This document shows positions 42,892-51,963 of a DNA stretch of 64,000 nucleotides, piece by piece. The DNA is taken from NCBI RefSeq assembly GCF_014203395.1, contig NZ_JACHIW010000002.1, positions 1,984,001 through 2,048,000 of the forward strand, written 5' to 3'. Position 1 is the first letter of the stretch, and each line of letters begins with the position of its first letter. This stretch comes from Saccharopolyspora phatthalungensis (lineage in GTDB: Bacteria > Actinomycetota > Actinomycetes > Mycobacteriales > Pseudonocardiaceae). The translations under genes and the position numbers were made by a program. Under the pieces are notes generated by a model. That model did no database searches and had not been told where the DNA came from. It saw nothing but the letters and a program-made list of their open reading frames with translations.

Positions 42892-43410
42892 GTGCCCGAC
42901 GAGACTTCCTCGGCCACGACCCGGACCGTGGATGCCAGCGGGGATGCGCCCGGCGAAGTAAACCGAGTCTCAGGCAGCGGTGATCCGGTCGTGTGGGTCG
43001 CCGTGTGTGGCGACCGGATCACTCGGGATGACACGGAAATCGTCGGCCGGTTCACGGGTGCTCCGTGCATGACGTGCTTCATGAGCGCCGTACTCGCCAG
43101 CGACGTGCCGTCGAAGAGCCGCGCGGAGGCCGAAGGTATGCCTCCGGCACCGCAGTCGCTCGCGAAACCGGCGGCGCAGGACCTCGGGGTCACGGCGGCG
43201 CGACGATCGATCCGGTTCGCGCCTTCGTGGCGGGAGTGCGTCGTTCACCTCGCGTATTCCGATGCGACGCAAGCAGATTACGAGGGCAGAAAGGTCGTGC
43301 TCGGGTTCTGTGGCCAGATCGGTTGGGGACCCGACGAGCACCCGCCGGAAGGGTGGGAGTCGTGCGAGGAATGCCACGCGATCGCGAACACGAAGAAAGG
43401 GGAATCCTAG
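42892..43410 (+). CDS. Hypothetical protein with paired cysteine motifs
   Basis: About 172 residues from GTG 42892 (start tentative; no clear ribosome-binding site). It contains 'WVAVCGDRITRDDTEIVGRFTGAPCMTCFMSAV' and ends with 'VVLGFCGQIGWGPDEHPPEGWESCEECHAIANTKKG', so there are two CxxC pairs (Cys-Met-Thr-Cys and Cys-Glu-Glu-Cys), each preceded by a single Cys, as in zinc-binding folds duplicated in tandem. Similar short cysteine-paired proteins are frequent beside actinomycete regulator cassettes. I do not recognise a named family. It is divergent from the HD/regulator pair. Confidence 0.6.
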   Translation: MPDETSSATTRTVDASGDAPGEVNRVSGSGDPVVWVAVCGDRITRDDTEIVGRFTGAPCMTCFMSAVLASDVPSKSRAEAEGMPPAPQSLAKPAAQDLGVTAARRSIRFAPSWRECVVHLAYSDATQADYEGRKVVLGFCGQIGWGPDEHPPEGWESCEECHAIANTKKGES

Positions 43411-43412
43411 GC

Positions 43413-43628
43413 ATGGCAGGCAGACACCGCCGCACCGGAATCATCGCCGCCGGAGTCTTGTGGACGGGCGAGATCTTTCCAAACAACCCGGCGACTGGTT
43501 CACGCCCGCCGTCGAGCCCGGCGCCCCGGCACGGCACAAGCGGGATGCCGGTCGCGCCGCCGCAAGCAGCGGCGGTGACCGAGACGCCGCTCACGACAGT
43601 CCCACACGTCACTCGGTGCACAGGTTGA
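43413..43628 (+). CDS. Small hypothetical protein, 71 residues
   Basis: ATG 43413 follows the preceding stop by two bases, with AAAGGGGA upstream. The product starts 'MAGRHRRTGIIAAGVLWTGEIF', possibly a short hydrophobic segment after a basic N-terminus, and continues Pro/Ala-rich. No family recognised. The tight spacing argues for translation, but composition alone would not. Confidence 0.4.
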   Translation: MAGRHRRTGIIAAGVLWTGEIFPNNPATGSRPPSSPAPRHGTSGMPVAPPQAAAVTETPLTTVPHVTRCTG

Positions 43629-43751
43629 TCACGCGACTCAGCGGTTATTCGACCATGTTGCCGAAACTGGCGTCCTCGCGGCCGAGGAGGCCGCACTGGC
43701 GAGCTGCCGCGCGCGGGAAGACGATGGCTACAGCACCCACGGAGGTAAGCA

Positions 43752-44465
43752 ATGCGTCAAACCAATCTCACCACGGAGTCCTCCGAGTACCACGAAGCTC
43801 GCGAAGATTTGCGTCAGGCCGAGATCGACCTAATGCGGCATCGCGAACGGGTTGCCGAACTGCGACGTGAGCTACCGTCCGGGCCCCTCCTTGAGGACTA
43901 CACCTTCGAGGAGGGGCCCGCGGATCTCGATGCCGGTGACACTCCGACGCGGACGGTACGGCTGAGCGAACTGTTCACCGAGCCCGGCCGGGACCTCGTC
44001 ATCTACCACTTCATGTACGGGAAACAACAAACCCAACCGTGCCCGATGTGCACCATGTGGATCGACGGGTTCAACGGAGTCGCCCCGCACCTCGCGCAGA
44101 ACATCGACTTCGCCATCGTCGCCGCGGCCGACCTACCCACCCTGCGGCAACACGCCAGGAACCGGCGGTGGACGAACCTGCGGCTGCTCAGCGCGGCTTC
44201 GAACGCCTTCAAATACGACCTCGCCAGCGAGGACGCCGAAGGTAACCAGGATTCGACGGTGTCGGTCTTCCGGCGCGACGACAGCGGCTCGGTGCGCCAC
44301 GTCTACACGACGCACCCGCGGATGGCCGACGACATCGGCGAACGCGGTATCGACCTGCTCAGCCCGGTCTGGCACGTCCTCGACCTGACCCCGATGGGCC
44401 GGAACGACTGGTACCCGTCACTCAGCTACCGGGGCGTGAGTAGCGGCGTCGGCCCTGGGCGGTGA
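43752..44465 (+). CDS. DUF899 (thioredoxin-like) family protein
   Basis: 237 residues. It has the DUF899 layout: an N-terminal helix 'EYHEAREDLRQAEIDLMRHRERVAELRRELP', 'YTFEEGPADLDAG...VRLSELFTEPGRDLVIYHFMYG', then a CPMC redox-like motif with 'CTMWIDGFNGVAPHLAQNIDFAIVAAADLPTLRQHARNRRW', and the end 'SPVWHVLDLTPMGRNDWYPSLSY'. The family adopts a thioredoxin fold; its reaction is unknown. GGAGG lies six bases before ATG 43752. It is followed by the degenerate MFS gene on the other strand. Confidence 0.9.
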   Translation: MRQTNLTTESSEYHEAREDLRQAEIDLMRHRERVAELRRELPSGPLLEDYTFEEGPADLDAGDTPTRTVRLSELFTEPGRDLVIYHFMYGKQQTQPCPMCTMWIDGFNGVAPHLAQNIDFAIVAAADLPTLRQHARNRRWTNLRLLSAASNAFKYDLASEDAEGNQDSTVSVFRRDDSGSVRHVYTTHPRMADDIGERGIDLLSPVWHVLDLTPMGRNDWYPSLSYRGVSSGVGPGR

Positions 44466-44489
44466 AGTACCGCTAGAGACCTTGCGGTG

Positions 44490-45771
44490 TCACCGGCTGC
44501 TCGGATTCGGCGGGGCGGCAAGTGGTGTCGTCGTGGTCTCGTCGGGTCCGTTGGCGAGCGAGTTGCGGGAGGTTTCGTCGACCACCACGATGGTGATCGT
44601 GGCCGCAATCGCGGTGTACGCGACGGCTTGCCCGCTGCCGAAAGCGGTGAGCAGTGCGACGCCAATCAGCGGGGCGACGCTGCCGCCGACGACCCCGGCG
44701 AGCTGGTAGCCGATGGAGGAGCCGCTGTAGCGGACCGAGGTGGGAAAGAGCTCGGAGATGTAGGCGCCCATCGGCCCGAACATGGCCGCCTGGAACAGCA
44801 GGCCGACGGTCACCGCGGTGATGGCCAGGATCTCGGAACCGGTGTCGAGCAGCGGGAAGAAGGCGAAGCCCCAGACCGCCACGCCGATCGCGCCCGCAAG
44901 GTAGATCGGCCTGCGCCCGACCCGGTCCGACAGCGCGCCGAAGTACGGGATCGCCACCAGTTGCACGACCGACGCGACCATGACGCCGTTGAGCACCAAG
45001 GACTTGCTCAGGCCGAGCCGCTGGGTCACATACGTGATGGAGAAGAGAGCAAAGGTGTAGTAAGAGACGTCTGAGCCGATGCGAATCCCGATCTGATCAG
45101 CAGTGGACGACGGTGGTGCCGGAAGACCTCCCGCAGCGGCCGACGCTTGTCCTCCTGGCTCTCGGCCTGCTCGAACATCGGTGATTCGCTGACCGTCTTG
45201 CGGATTCAGATGCTTACCAGGATCAGCACGGCGCTGAACAAGAAGGGCAGGCGCCAACCCCAGGCGTTGAAGGCATCCTCGGGAAGCAGACCGCTGCTGA
45301 CCGCGAGGGGCACCCACGGCGAGCAGGTTGCCTGCCGGCACGCCGATCTCGGGCCAGCTGGTGAAGAAGCCTCGGCGGCCGGCGCCGCCCGCTGCCTCGC
45401 CGTGCTCCGCGACCATCGCGACTGCCCCTCCCCACCCGCCGCCCAGACCGAGCCCCTGGCAGAACCGCAGCAGCACCAGCAGGACCGGAGCCAGGGTGCC
45501 GAACGTCTGATAGCCGGGCAGGACGCCCATCAGGAAGGTCGAATTCCCATGAGCAGCACGGTGGCGACCAATGTGGACTTGCGTCCGTACCGGTCGCCGA
45601 GATGTCCGAATAGGATTCCGCCGAGCGGGCGGGCGACGAAGGCGACGACGTAGGTCGCGAACGCGAGCAGCGTGCCAGTCAGGGGATCGGTGTTCGGGAA
45701 GAAGACTTTGTTGAACACCAAGGCGGCGGACCCGTAAAGGAAAAAGTCGTACCACTCGATCGACGTGCCGA
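44490..45771 (-). pseudogene. MHS-family MFS transporter with four lesions
   Basis: Joining three frames reconstructs a metabolite:H+ symporter-type protein: 'LVGTSIEWYDFFLYGSAALVFNKVFFP', 'GRPLGGILFGHLGDRYGRK', 'LRFCQGLGLGGGWGGAVAM', 'DAFNAWGWRLPFLFSAVLILVSI', and 'IGIRIGSDVSYYTFALFSITYVTQRLG' to the end. Disabling changes read from the sequence: a 1-base deletion near 45541, a 1-base insertion near 45313, a TGA codon at 45206-45208 where Trp is expected, and a 1-base deletion near 45090. The N-terminal start is also missing. Several independent lesions indicate a true pseudogene rather than a sequencing error. An intact paralogue lies at 49431-50789. Confidence 0.85.
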
Positions 45772-46990
45772 CTAAGCTACGCCGCGCGCTACCAAGGCTC
45801 GGGTCGATGTCGATACCGGCAGTCCACTATGGATCTCGCTGGCGATGAGCAGAACGTCGGTGACCCAGGCGGCGTCCGCCTCGGCGACCACGACGGGAAG
45901 CGGATCGTAGTTGTGGGCGCTGTGCTGGCGCTCCAAAGCGATGGCGTCGGTCATCGGCCAGCCCACCACGGTCAACTGGTGCGGCAGGTCGTGCAGGAGT
46001 TCGTGCCCACCGGTGGTCACCAGCACCAGGTCCTCGATCTTGATCGCGCCGGTGTCGGCCGAGTAGGCGGGTGTCTCCAAGGCCAGCACCATGCCGGGCA
46101 CGAGCAGTCGTTCCTCGGTGGCCGAGAGGTACGGCGGCTCTTCGTGGAAGGTGTCGATGCCCACGGAGTGGCCGTAGTGACCACGATTGAACCGCGGGTA
46201 GCCGTGATTGCGAATGTGTTGCTGTGCGGCGGTGAAGATCTCGTGCACCGGCACGCCCGGCCGAACCGCGTCGCGGGCCAGTTCCTTCATGCGCTTCGGC
46301 CAGCACGTCGTAAAGCTTGCGCGCCGCGGGGCGGGCCGTGCGGTAGGCGAAGGTCCGGCCGCCGTCGCCGCGATATCCGCCGACCGTGACTCCGCAGTCG
46401 AATTTGATCAGATCGCCGTCGGTGAGACCGTGCCCCTGTTCGGAATCGACTCCGATCTTGGTTCCGGATCCGACTGCGGGCAGCACCCACTGGTCCGTGT
46501 AATCCGCGTAACGCGGCGAGGACATCGCCTTGTCGAGCACGCCTTGCACATACCGGTGCCGCATGTCCAAAGCGGTCATCCCGGGTACATACCCGGATAC
46601 GGCGTGCAACGTACCCGCTTCGGAGAGTTCGGTTGCCCGGCGGAGCCGTTCCACTTCGAAGTCGTACTTGACGCTTCGAAGCTCGTACAGGTCATCGGTC
46701 ATATCCGCCCAGGACAGGTCCGGTGCGAACGACGCGACCCTGCTGACGGTGTCGTGCAGCACGTACCGCAGGTCGGTGCCGATGCGGCCATCGAGAAGGC
46801 CGCGATCGCCAAGAATCGAGCGCAGCAACGTGTCCTGCTCCTGGCGGTCGTACTGGGAGGGCCGCGGGGCGTGCGCGCCGCGCTGGGCCGACTCGCGCAG
46901 ATCTTCGGCGTCGCGCAGCTCCACCCACACCCGGTAGGAGCGCACATCGGCGAATCCGGACACCTGGAACACCAGGTCGGGTTCGCCCTG
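45772..46990 (-). pseudogene. M24-family (Xaa-Pro) peptidase with a frameshift
   Basis: Two frames together give a pita-bread-fold peptidase: 'ELRSVKYDFEVERLRRATELSEAG', 'VLPAVGSGTKIGVDSEQGHGLTDGDLIKFDCGVTVGGYRGDGGRTF' up to 'VLAEAHE', then 'KELARDAVRPGVPVHEIF', 'RGHYGHSVGIDTFHEEPPYLS', 'VLALETPAYSADTGAIKIEDLVLVT'. Metal ligands Asp, Asp, His, Glu, Glu are mostly visible. One extra base at about 46291 breaks the frame: removal would restore 'AEAMKELARDAV'. The N-terminus is cut near 46990, where a LysR remnant on the other strand begins, and the C-terminus runs into the MFS pseudogene. Confidence 0.8.
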
Positions 46991-47387
46991 TTCGAACGGA
47001 ACCGGCGCAAGGTGGCGCTGACCAAGGCCGGCCGCACCCTGCTCGCCGAAACCCGCCGGGCCATCGCGCAGCCGGACCGGGTTCGGCTGACGGCGGAACG
47101 AATCCGCTCCGGCGAGGCCGGGCACGTGCGGATCGCCTTCGTCGGCTCCCGCGTTGTACGGAGTGCTACCCGCGGTAGTCCGCCGGTTACGCGAACAAGC
47201 ACCGCAGGTGCGGCTTTCGGTCCACGAGATGGAATCCAATGACCAGCTGCGCGCGCTCGACGAAGACGTCATCGATCTGGGATTCGTCCGTCCCCCGCTA
47301 CGCCGCCGCGACCTCGCGGTCCAAGATCTCTGGCAGGCTCTCTCGCCAAAAGGTCAAGTTCGCGGCGGCGTTCGGGCGCTGTGTTAG
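46975..47387 (+). pseudogene. LysR-type regulator remnant
   Basis: 'LFERNRRKVALTKAGRTLLAETRRAIAQ...GHVRIAFVGS' is followed, after a one-base insertion in the CCC run at 47148-47150, by 'ALYGVLPAVVRRLREQAPQVRLSVHEMESNDQLRALDEDVIDLGFVRPPL'. These are the end of the DNA-binding domain and the start of the effector domain of a LysR regulator. The first helix-turn-helix residues and the last ~170 residues are missing. It may once have controlled the adjacent M24/MFS pair, or the intact operon downstream. Confidence 0.8.
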
Positions 47388-47454
47388 CGTGTGCCCTCAG
47401 GTCTGCCGCCTGGTGCGTCAACGTAGACATCGCACTACTTGGAGGGCCGCCGCC

Positions 47455-48684
47455 GTGACGACGCCGCAACCCCGGTTAGAAGATTTCGGCGAGATCGGCC
47501 ACTACGTGACCGACGCGATCCGAGCCGCCAACCCCGACTACGCGGATCTTGACGAAGCCGTGCTCGCCGACGTGGTGCAGACCAACGTGGCCAACGCGCG
47601 GATCTACGTGCACGCCGTAGTCCATCAGCGGCGTCCCAGCAGCGGGGACCTGGCATCGCTCGCCGACGCCGCGCGCCGACGGGTGCACCAGGGCATCGCG
47701 CTGGATGCCATGCTTCGGGCCTACCGGATCGGTGCACGCGCGATGTGGGAGAAGCTCAGCGAGAGCCGCCCCGACCTGGACCACCGAGTCCTCACCGACT
47801 GGACGCTGCGCTACATCGACTGGGTAAGCAGCGAAGCGGCGGAAGCGTATCTGGCCGAACGCGACAGCATGTTGAACTCTCACCTCGAAACGACGAAGCT
47901 ACTGCTCGCCCGGGTCGTCGAAGGCGATTTCGCGACATCCGACGAGCGAGACGCGGCATTGCGCGCGCTGGGTATCGACCCCGCGATCCCCCACGTCGCC
48001 GCCGTCGTCGGGCCGACCGGCCGCGCGGAGTCCACACTCGACGGCCCGCTGCTCGAAATCGTGCAGGAGATCCGGCGCCTGATCCCCACCGCCACGGCGG
48101 GGCTGCTACGGCGCGGCGCGGTGATCCTCGTGCCGACTGCCGCGACCGGCGGCCTGGAGGCCCTGCTCTGCGGCGCGGTCGGCCGCTCCTTCGGCGACAC
48201 CCGCGTCATCAGCGCGGGCGTTGGCCGGCCCACGCCATCGGCGGCCGGCCTCGCTGACGCGGTGCGGGAGGCGGAGCGGGCCCGTGCCCTCGGTGAAATC
48301 CTTTTCCCCCGCCAGCGGGTGCACTCCTACGAGTCGCTCGTTTTCTACGATCTGTTCCGGCAAGGCGAACCGGTCGACACGTTCATCGAAACCGTGCTCG
48401 GGGAGCACCTGGGCGCCGACCGCACGGGGCGGGTCGACCTGGTCCGCACGCTCTACGTCTATTTCACCCTCGGCATGAACCGGAAAGCCGCGGCGAACCG
48501 CCTCGGCATCCATCCGAACACGCTCGACTACCGGCTCCAGCAAGCGACGCGGGCCTCCGGCGTTTCGCTGACCTCGCCCGAGGAGTCGTTCCGCTTCCAG
48601 CTCGCCGTCCGCCTCCTCCCGATCTGCACGCAGACCAGCTGGCTCGGCGACAAGTCAGGTATCGCTGGGATCCTCGCGGACTGA
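47455..48684 (+). CDS. PucR/CdaR-type transcriptional regulator
   Basis: 409 residues. An N-terminal helical domain ('IGHYVTDAIRAANPDYADLDEAVLADVVQTNVANARIYV...MLRAYRIGARAMWEKLSE') is followed by a GGDEF-like CdaR central domain and a PucR helix-turn-helix at the C-terminus ('LVRTLYVYFTLGMNRKAAANRLGIHPNTLDYRLQQA'). GTG 47455 is chosen with GGAGG nine bases upstream; the frame further upstream overlaps the LysR relic. It is the closest regulator to the flavin-monooxygenase operon that begins 196 bases downstream on the same strand, and probably controls it in response to a metabolite. Confidence 0.9.
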   Translation: MTTPQPRLEDFGEIGHYVTDAIRAANPDYADLDEAVLADVVQTNVANARIYVHAVVHQRRPSSGDLASLADAARRRVHQGIALDAMLRAYRIGARAMWEKLSESRPDLDHRVLTDWTLRYIDWVSSEAAEAYLAERDSMLNSHLETTKLLLARVVEGDFATSDERDAALRALGIDPAIPHVAAVVGPTGRAESTLDGPLLEIVQEIRRLIPTATAGLLRRGAVILVPTAATGGLEALLCGAVGRSFGDTRVISAGVGRPTPSAAGLADAVREAERARALGEILFPRQRVHSYESLVFYDLFRQGEPVDTFIETVLGEHLGADRTGRVDLVRTLYVYFTLGMNRKAAANRLGIHPNTLDYRLQQATRASGVSLTSPEESFRFQLAVRLLPICTQTSWLGDKSGIAGILAD

Positions 48685-48707
48685 GGCCAGGTTCCGCCGC
48701 TCCCGCA

Positions 48708-48723
48708 GCCTGAGTACTCAGGC
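48708..48723. promoter_or_regulatory. Palindrome GCCTGAGTACTCAGGC upstream of the flavin-monooxygenase operon
   Basis: A perfect 16-base palindrome in the 196-base gap between the PucR-type regulator and the flavin reductase gene. It is in the expected place for the regulator's binding site, and could also form a hairpin that ends the regulator transcript. Confidence 0.45.
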
Positions 48724-48880
48724 CCGCACTTGCCACGTCGTCACAAGACAAGCCCGCCGCCATCGTGAATGTCCCCGAAGACGCTCGCCGGGAAGGCTGC
48801 GATCCTGGTTAACACGCTTTCACGGGCGCGAACGACGCCCGGAACGCAGTCAGTCACTCGCCTACCGCGAGGAGATAGCA

Positions 48881-49393
48881 ATGTTGCTGGACCGGCAGAA
48901 CACCCACTCCGGGGTCGACGCCGCCACGCTGCGGGCCGTAGCCGGAACCTTCGCCACCGGCATCACCATCATCACTTGCACCACCGAACACCGTCCCCAA
49001 GGCTGCGCCGCGAACGCGGTGCTCAGCGTCAGCCTCGACCCACCGCTGATGCTCGTCTCGCTGGCCGAGTCGTCCCGGACAAGGGCAGCGATCGAAAGCT
49101 CGGGCACCTTCGCCATCAACGTCCTTCCGGACAACCCCGAGGGCACGGCGCTGTGCGCCGAATTCGCCAGCCGTTCCGACGACAAGTTCGCGCAGGCCGC
49201 GCACCATCCCGGCACGTTGGGCGCTCCGGTGCTGCGGGACGCGTTGGGCTGGTTCGAATGCGCTGTCCACTCCGCCTTCCCCGCCGGTGATCACACGCTG
49301 TTCGTCGGCCGCGTGATCGCGGCAGGTCACGCCGAGGGCGAGCCGCTTGTGTTTTTCCGAGGCGAGAAGCGCCGCCTCACCCGTAAGCGCTGA
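48881..49393 (+). CDS. Flavin reductase (FMN-binding split-barrel) family protein
   Basis: 170 residues. The fold signatures are 'LRAVAGTFATGITIITC', 'GCAANAVLSVSLDPPLMLVSLAESSRTRAAIESSGTFAINVLP', and 'LGWFECAVHSAFPAGDHTLFVGRVIAAG', as in the HpaC/DszD-type reductases that supply FMNH2 or FADH2 to a partner monooxygenase. GAGGAGA lies before ATG 48881. It is the first gene of an operon whose third gene is a flavin-dependent monooxygenase, so it most likely provides the reduced flavin. A transporter follows 37 bases downstream. Confidence 0.9.
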   Translation: MLLDRQNTHSGVDAATLRAVAGTFATGITIITCTTEHRPQGCAANAVLSVSLDPPLMLVSLAESSRTRAAIESSGTFAINVLPDNPEGTALCAEFASRSDDKFAQAAHHPGTLGAPVLRDALGWFECAVHSAFPAGDHTLFVGRVIAAGHAEGEPLVFFRGEKRRLTRKR

Positions 49394-49430
49394 AGTTAGG
49401 CGTGCACGTTCCGAAACAAGGAGGTCTCGG

Positions 49431-50789
49431 ATGCACGACGACGACACCCGCTCCCCCACCGACGGCCCACGGCACTCCGATGTGTCCCAGGCGCGTAAGG
49501 CCGCGTTCGCATCGACGGTCGGCAGCGCCATCGAGTGGTACGACTTCTACGTTTACGGCTTGTCCGCCGCGCTGATCTTCAACAAGTTGTTCTTCCCCGG
49601 CAACAACCCCTACTCCGGGACGCTGCTCGCGCTGTCGACCTTTTTCGCCGGGTTCGCCGTGCGGCCGATCGGCGCGCTGATCTTCGGACACTTCGGCGAC
49701 CGACTGGGCAGGCGCAAAGTGCTGATCGCGACCATGACTCTCATGGGCGCCGGCACGTTCTTCGTGGGGCTCACGCCCACGCACGCCGTGATCGGCATCT
49801 GGGGCGCGGTCATCCTCGTGGTTCTGCGGGTAGTCCAGGGCATCGGTGTTGGCGGCGACTGGGGTGGTTCCGTGCTGCTGGCCACGGAATGGAAGTCGGC
49901 CAAGGGCAAACGCGGATTCATGGGCAGCCTCCCGCAATTCGGCAGTCCACTGGGGCTGATCATCGCCACCATCGTCACCGAAGGAAGCAGCAGGTTTCTC
50001 TCCAACGACGCATTCGAGTCCTGGGGTTGGCGCCTGCCGTTCCTGGCCAGCCTCGTCCTCACCGCGATAGGGCTATACCTGCGGTTGCGGGTGGTGGAAA
50101 CGGCTTCGTTCGAACAGGCGAAGAACAGCGGCGCCCTGCGGAAGGCACCGCTGGCTCATCTCCTTCGCTACCACTGGCGGACTGTGCTGGGCACGACGCT
50201 GATGCGAGCCGGGCAGCACGCGAGTTTCTATCTGTTCACCACGTTCGTGCTCAGCTTCGGGGTCACGAGCCTGCACCAGCCGCGTTCGACAATGCTTCTT
50301 TCGGTGATGCTGGCCGCCGCGATCTCGCTCGGAACCACGTTGTTCTGGGGCTCCGTTTCGGACCGAATCGGCCGTAAGCGCATGCTGCAGATCGGGCTCG
50401 TGGTGATGTTCTGTTTCGCGATCCCCTACTACGGCCTGCTCACGACCGGCAGTCTCCCGCTCATCGTCATCGCCATCGTCCTCTCGCTGGTGGTGCACGA
50501 CATGCAATACGGCCCGCAGAGTTCCTTCATCGCGGAAAGTTTCCCCCCGGACGTGCGCTACAGCGGTTCCTCGCTCGGGTACCAGCTTTCGTCGGTGACG
50601 GCCGGCGGCCCCGCCGCGCTGGTCGCGACCGCCTTCATGGCCACCTTCAACTCCACCGTCCCCATTGCGATCTACCTCATGGTGATGTGCGCTGTCGCGT
50701 TCGTCGCGCTGCTGCTGCTGCCCAGCGTCGATGACCCCGGCAAGGTGGGCGCCGAATCCAAATCCGCCGCTGTTCCCGCGAAGAAATAG
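49431..50789 (+). CDS. MHS-family MFS transporter
   Basis: 452 residues with 12 predicted membrane helices. Typical metabolite:H+ symporter motifs: 'STVGSAIEWYDFYVYGLSAALIFNKLFFP', 'GHFGDRLGRRKVL', 'VLRVVQGIGVGGDWGGSVLLATEW', 'WGWRLPFLASLVLTAIGLYLRLRVVET', 'WGSVSDRIGRKRML'. Substrates of the group are organic acids, betaines and aromatic acids. ATG 49431 has AAGGAGG six bases upstream. Given the operon it probably imports the compound attacked by the flavin monooxygenase and CoA-transferase. It is the intact relative of the broken transporter at 44.5-45.8 kb. Confidence 0.92.
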   Translation: MHDDDTRSPTDGPRHSDVSQARKAAFASTVGSAIEWYDFYVYGLSAALIFNKLFFPGNNPYSGTLLALSTFFAGFAVRPIGALIFGHFGDRLGRRKVLIATMTLMGAGTFFVGLTPTHAVIGIWGAVILVVLRVVQGIGVGGDWGGSVLLATEWKSAKGKRGFMGSLPQFGSPLGLIIATIVTEGSSRFLSNDAFESWGWRLPFLASLVLTAIGLYLRLRVVETASFEQAKNSGALRKAPLAHLLRYHWRTVLGTTLMRAGQHASFYLFTTFVLSFGVTSLHQPRSTMLLSVMLAAAISLGTTLFWGSVSDRIGRKRMLQIGLVVMFCFAIPYYGLLTTGSLPLIVIAIVLSLVVHDMQYGPQSSFIAESFPPDVRYSGSSLGYQLSSVTAGGPAALVATAFMATFNSTVPIAIYLMVMCAVAFVALLLLPSVDDPGKVGAESKSAAVPAKK

Positions 50790-50817
50790 GCGGCCCCACG
50801 CGTAGGAAGGGATCGAA

Positions 50818-51963
50818 ATGTCGGAAACTCTCGCACCGGACCAGGTGTCTCCGCTCGAAAAAGCCTTGCAGAACAAGCTGATTCTCGGGCTTTTCCTTCC
50901 GCTGCAAGAGGGGGCGTGGAGCCCGTCTTCGGCACCACGGGGGACTTCGTGGACCTACGACTACAACGCGCGGTGCGCCCTAGAGGCCGAGAAATACGGC
51001 TTTGACCTCGCGTTCGGTCTCGGCCAATGGCTCGGCAAGGGCGGCTACGGCGGAGAAACGAACTTCCGGGAGCACGAGCTCGACCCGCTGATCAGCTCGG
51101 CCGCCCTGGCGGCGCAAACCGAAAAGCTGCTGCTGATCAGCACCGTCCACGTGCTCTACGGGTGGCATCCGGTGCATCTGGCGAAATACGGCGCTTGCAT
51201 CGATCACATCAGCGGCGGCCGGTGGGGGCTCAACGTCGTCACCGGCTACAAGCCCAGCGAATACCGGATGTTCGGGCTGGAGCCGATCGAGCACGATCTG
51301 CGCTACTCGATGGCCGCCGAATTCACCGAGATGATGCAGGTCTTGTGGGCGAGCGAGGAAAACGTGACCATGCACGGAAAGCATTGGTCGATGCGCGACG
51401 CCCACGTCCTGCCCAAGCCGGTGCGCGGCCGACCGGTGCTCGTCAACGCCGCGTCTTCGCCGGCCGGACTGGAGTACGCGGCCGCCTATTCCGACCTGAT
51501 CTTCATCACCAGCCCCGGTGGCGCCGATCCCCACCAGGCGGTCGAGACGCTTCCGGCGCACAACAAGAAGATCAAGGACCTGGCCCGCGCACGCGGCCGC
51601 GAGGTCCGCACCGTCATCAATCCGCACGTGATCTGCCGGGAGAGCGAGAAGGAGGCTTGGGCCGCCTACCACCGCATCCTGGACAACGAAGACACCGTTG
51701 CCGCCGACAACTTCGTCGCCGGCTTTACCGGCGGAGACAACAAGTCTTGGCGGGGCCACAGCCGGGAGCAGTGGGTAGTGGGCGGCAACGTCCACCTCGT
51801 CGGCACCCCCGAGCAGATCGTCGAGTGGTTCGCGAAGCTGCACGATGCCGGCTGCGACGGCATGCAGGTCAACTTCTTCGACTACTTGCCCGACCTGCAA
51901 CTCTTCGGCGAGCAGGTGGTGCCGCTGATGCACGAGGCCGGACTGCGGAAGGGGAACCGCTGA
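50818..51963 (+). CDS. LLM-class flavin-dependent monooxygenase
   Basis: 381 residues with a luciferase-like TIM barrel: 'KLILGLFLPLQEGAWSPS', 'YNARCALEAEKYGFDLAFGLGQWLG', 'ELDPLISSAALAAQTEKLLLISTVHVLYGWHPVHLAKYGACIDHISGGRWGLNVVTGYKPSEYRMFG', and 'VLVNAASSPAGLEYAAAYSDLIFIT'. It is closest to the RutA/SfnG/DszA branch, which oxygenates using reduced FMN from a separate reductase, here the first gene of the operon. Its substrate could be a pyrimidine, sulfone or an imported organic acid; the sequence does not decide. The TGA overlaps the ATG of the CoA-transferase gene by one base. Confidence 0.9.
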   Translation: MSETLAPDQVSPLEKALQNKLILGLFLPLQEGAWSPSSAPRGTSWTYDYNARCALEAEKYGFDLAFGLGQWLGKGGYGGETNFREHELDPLISSAALAAQTEKLLLISTVHVLYGWHPVHLAKYGACIDHISGGRWGLNVVTGYKPSEYRMFGLEPIEHDLRYSMAAEFTEMMQVLWASEENVTMHGKHWSMRDAHVLPKPVRGRPVLVNAASSPAGLEYAAAYSDLIFITSPGGADPHQAVETLPAHNKKIKDLARARGREVRTVINPHVICRESEKEAWAAYHRILDNEDTVAADNFVAGFTGGDNKSWRGHSREQWVVGGNVHLVGTPEQIVEWFAKLHDAGCDGMQVNFFDYLPDLQLFGEQVVPLMHEAGLRKGNR

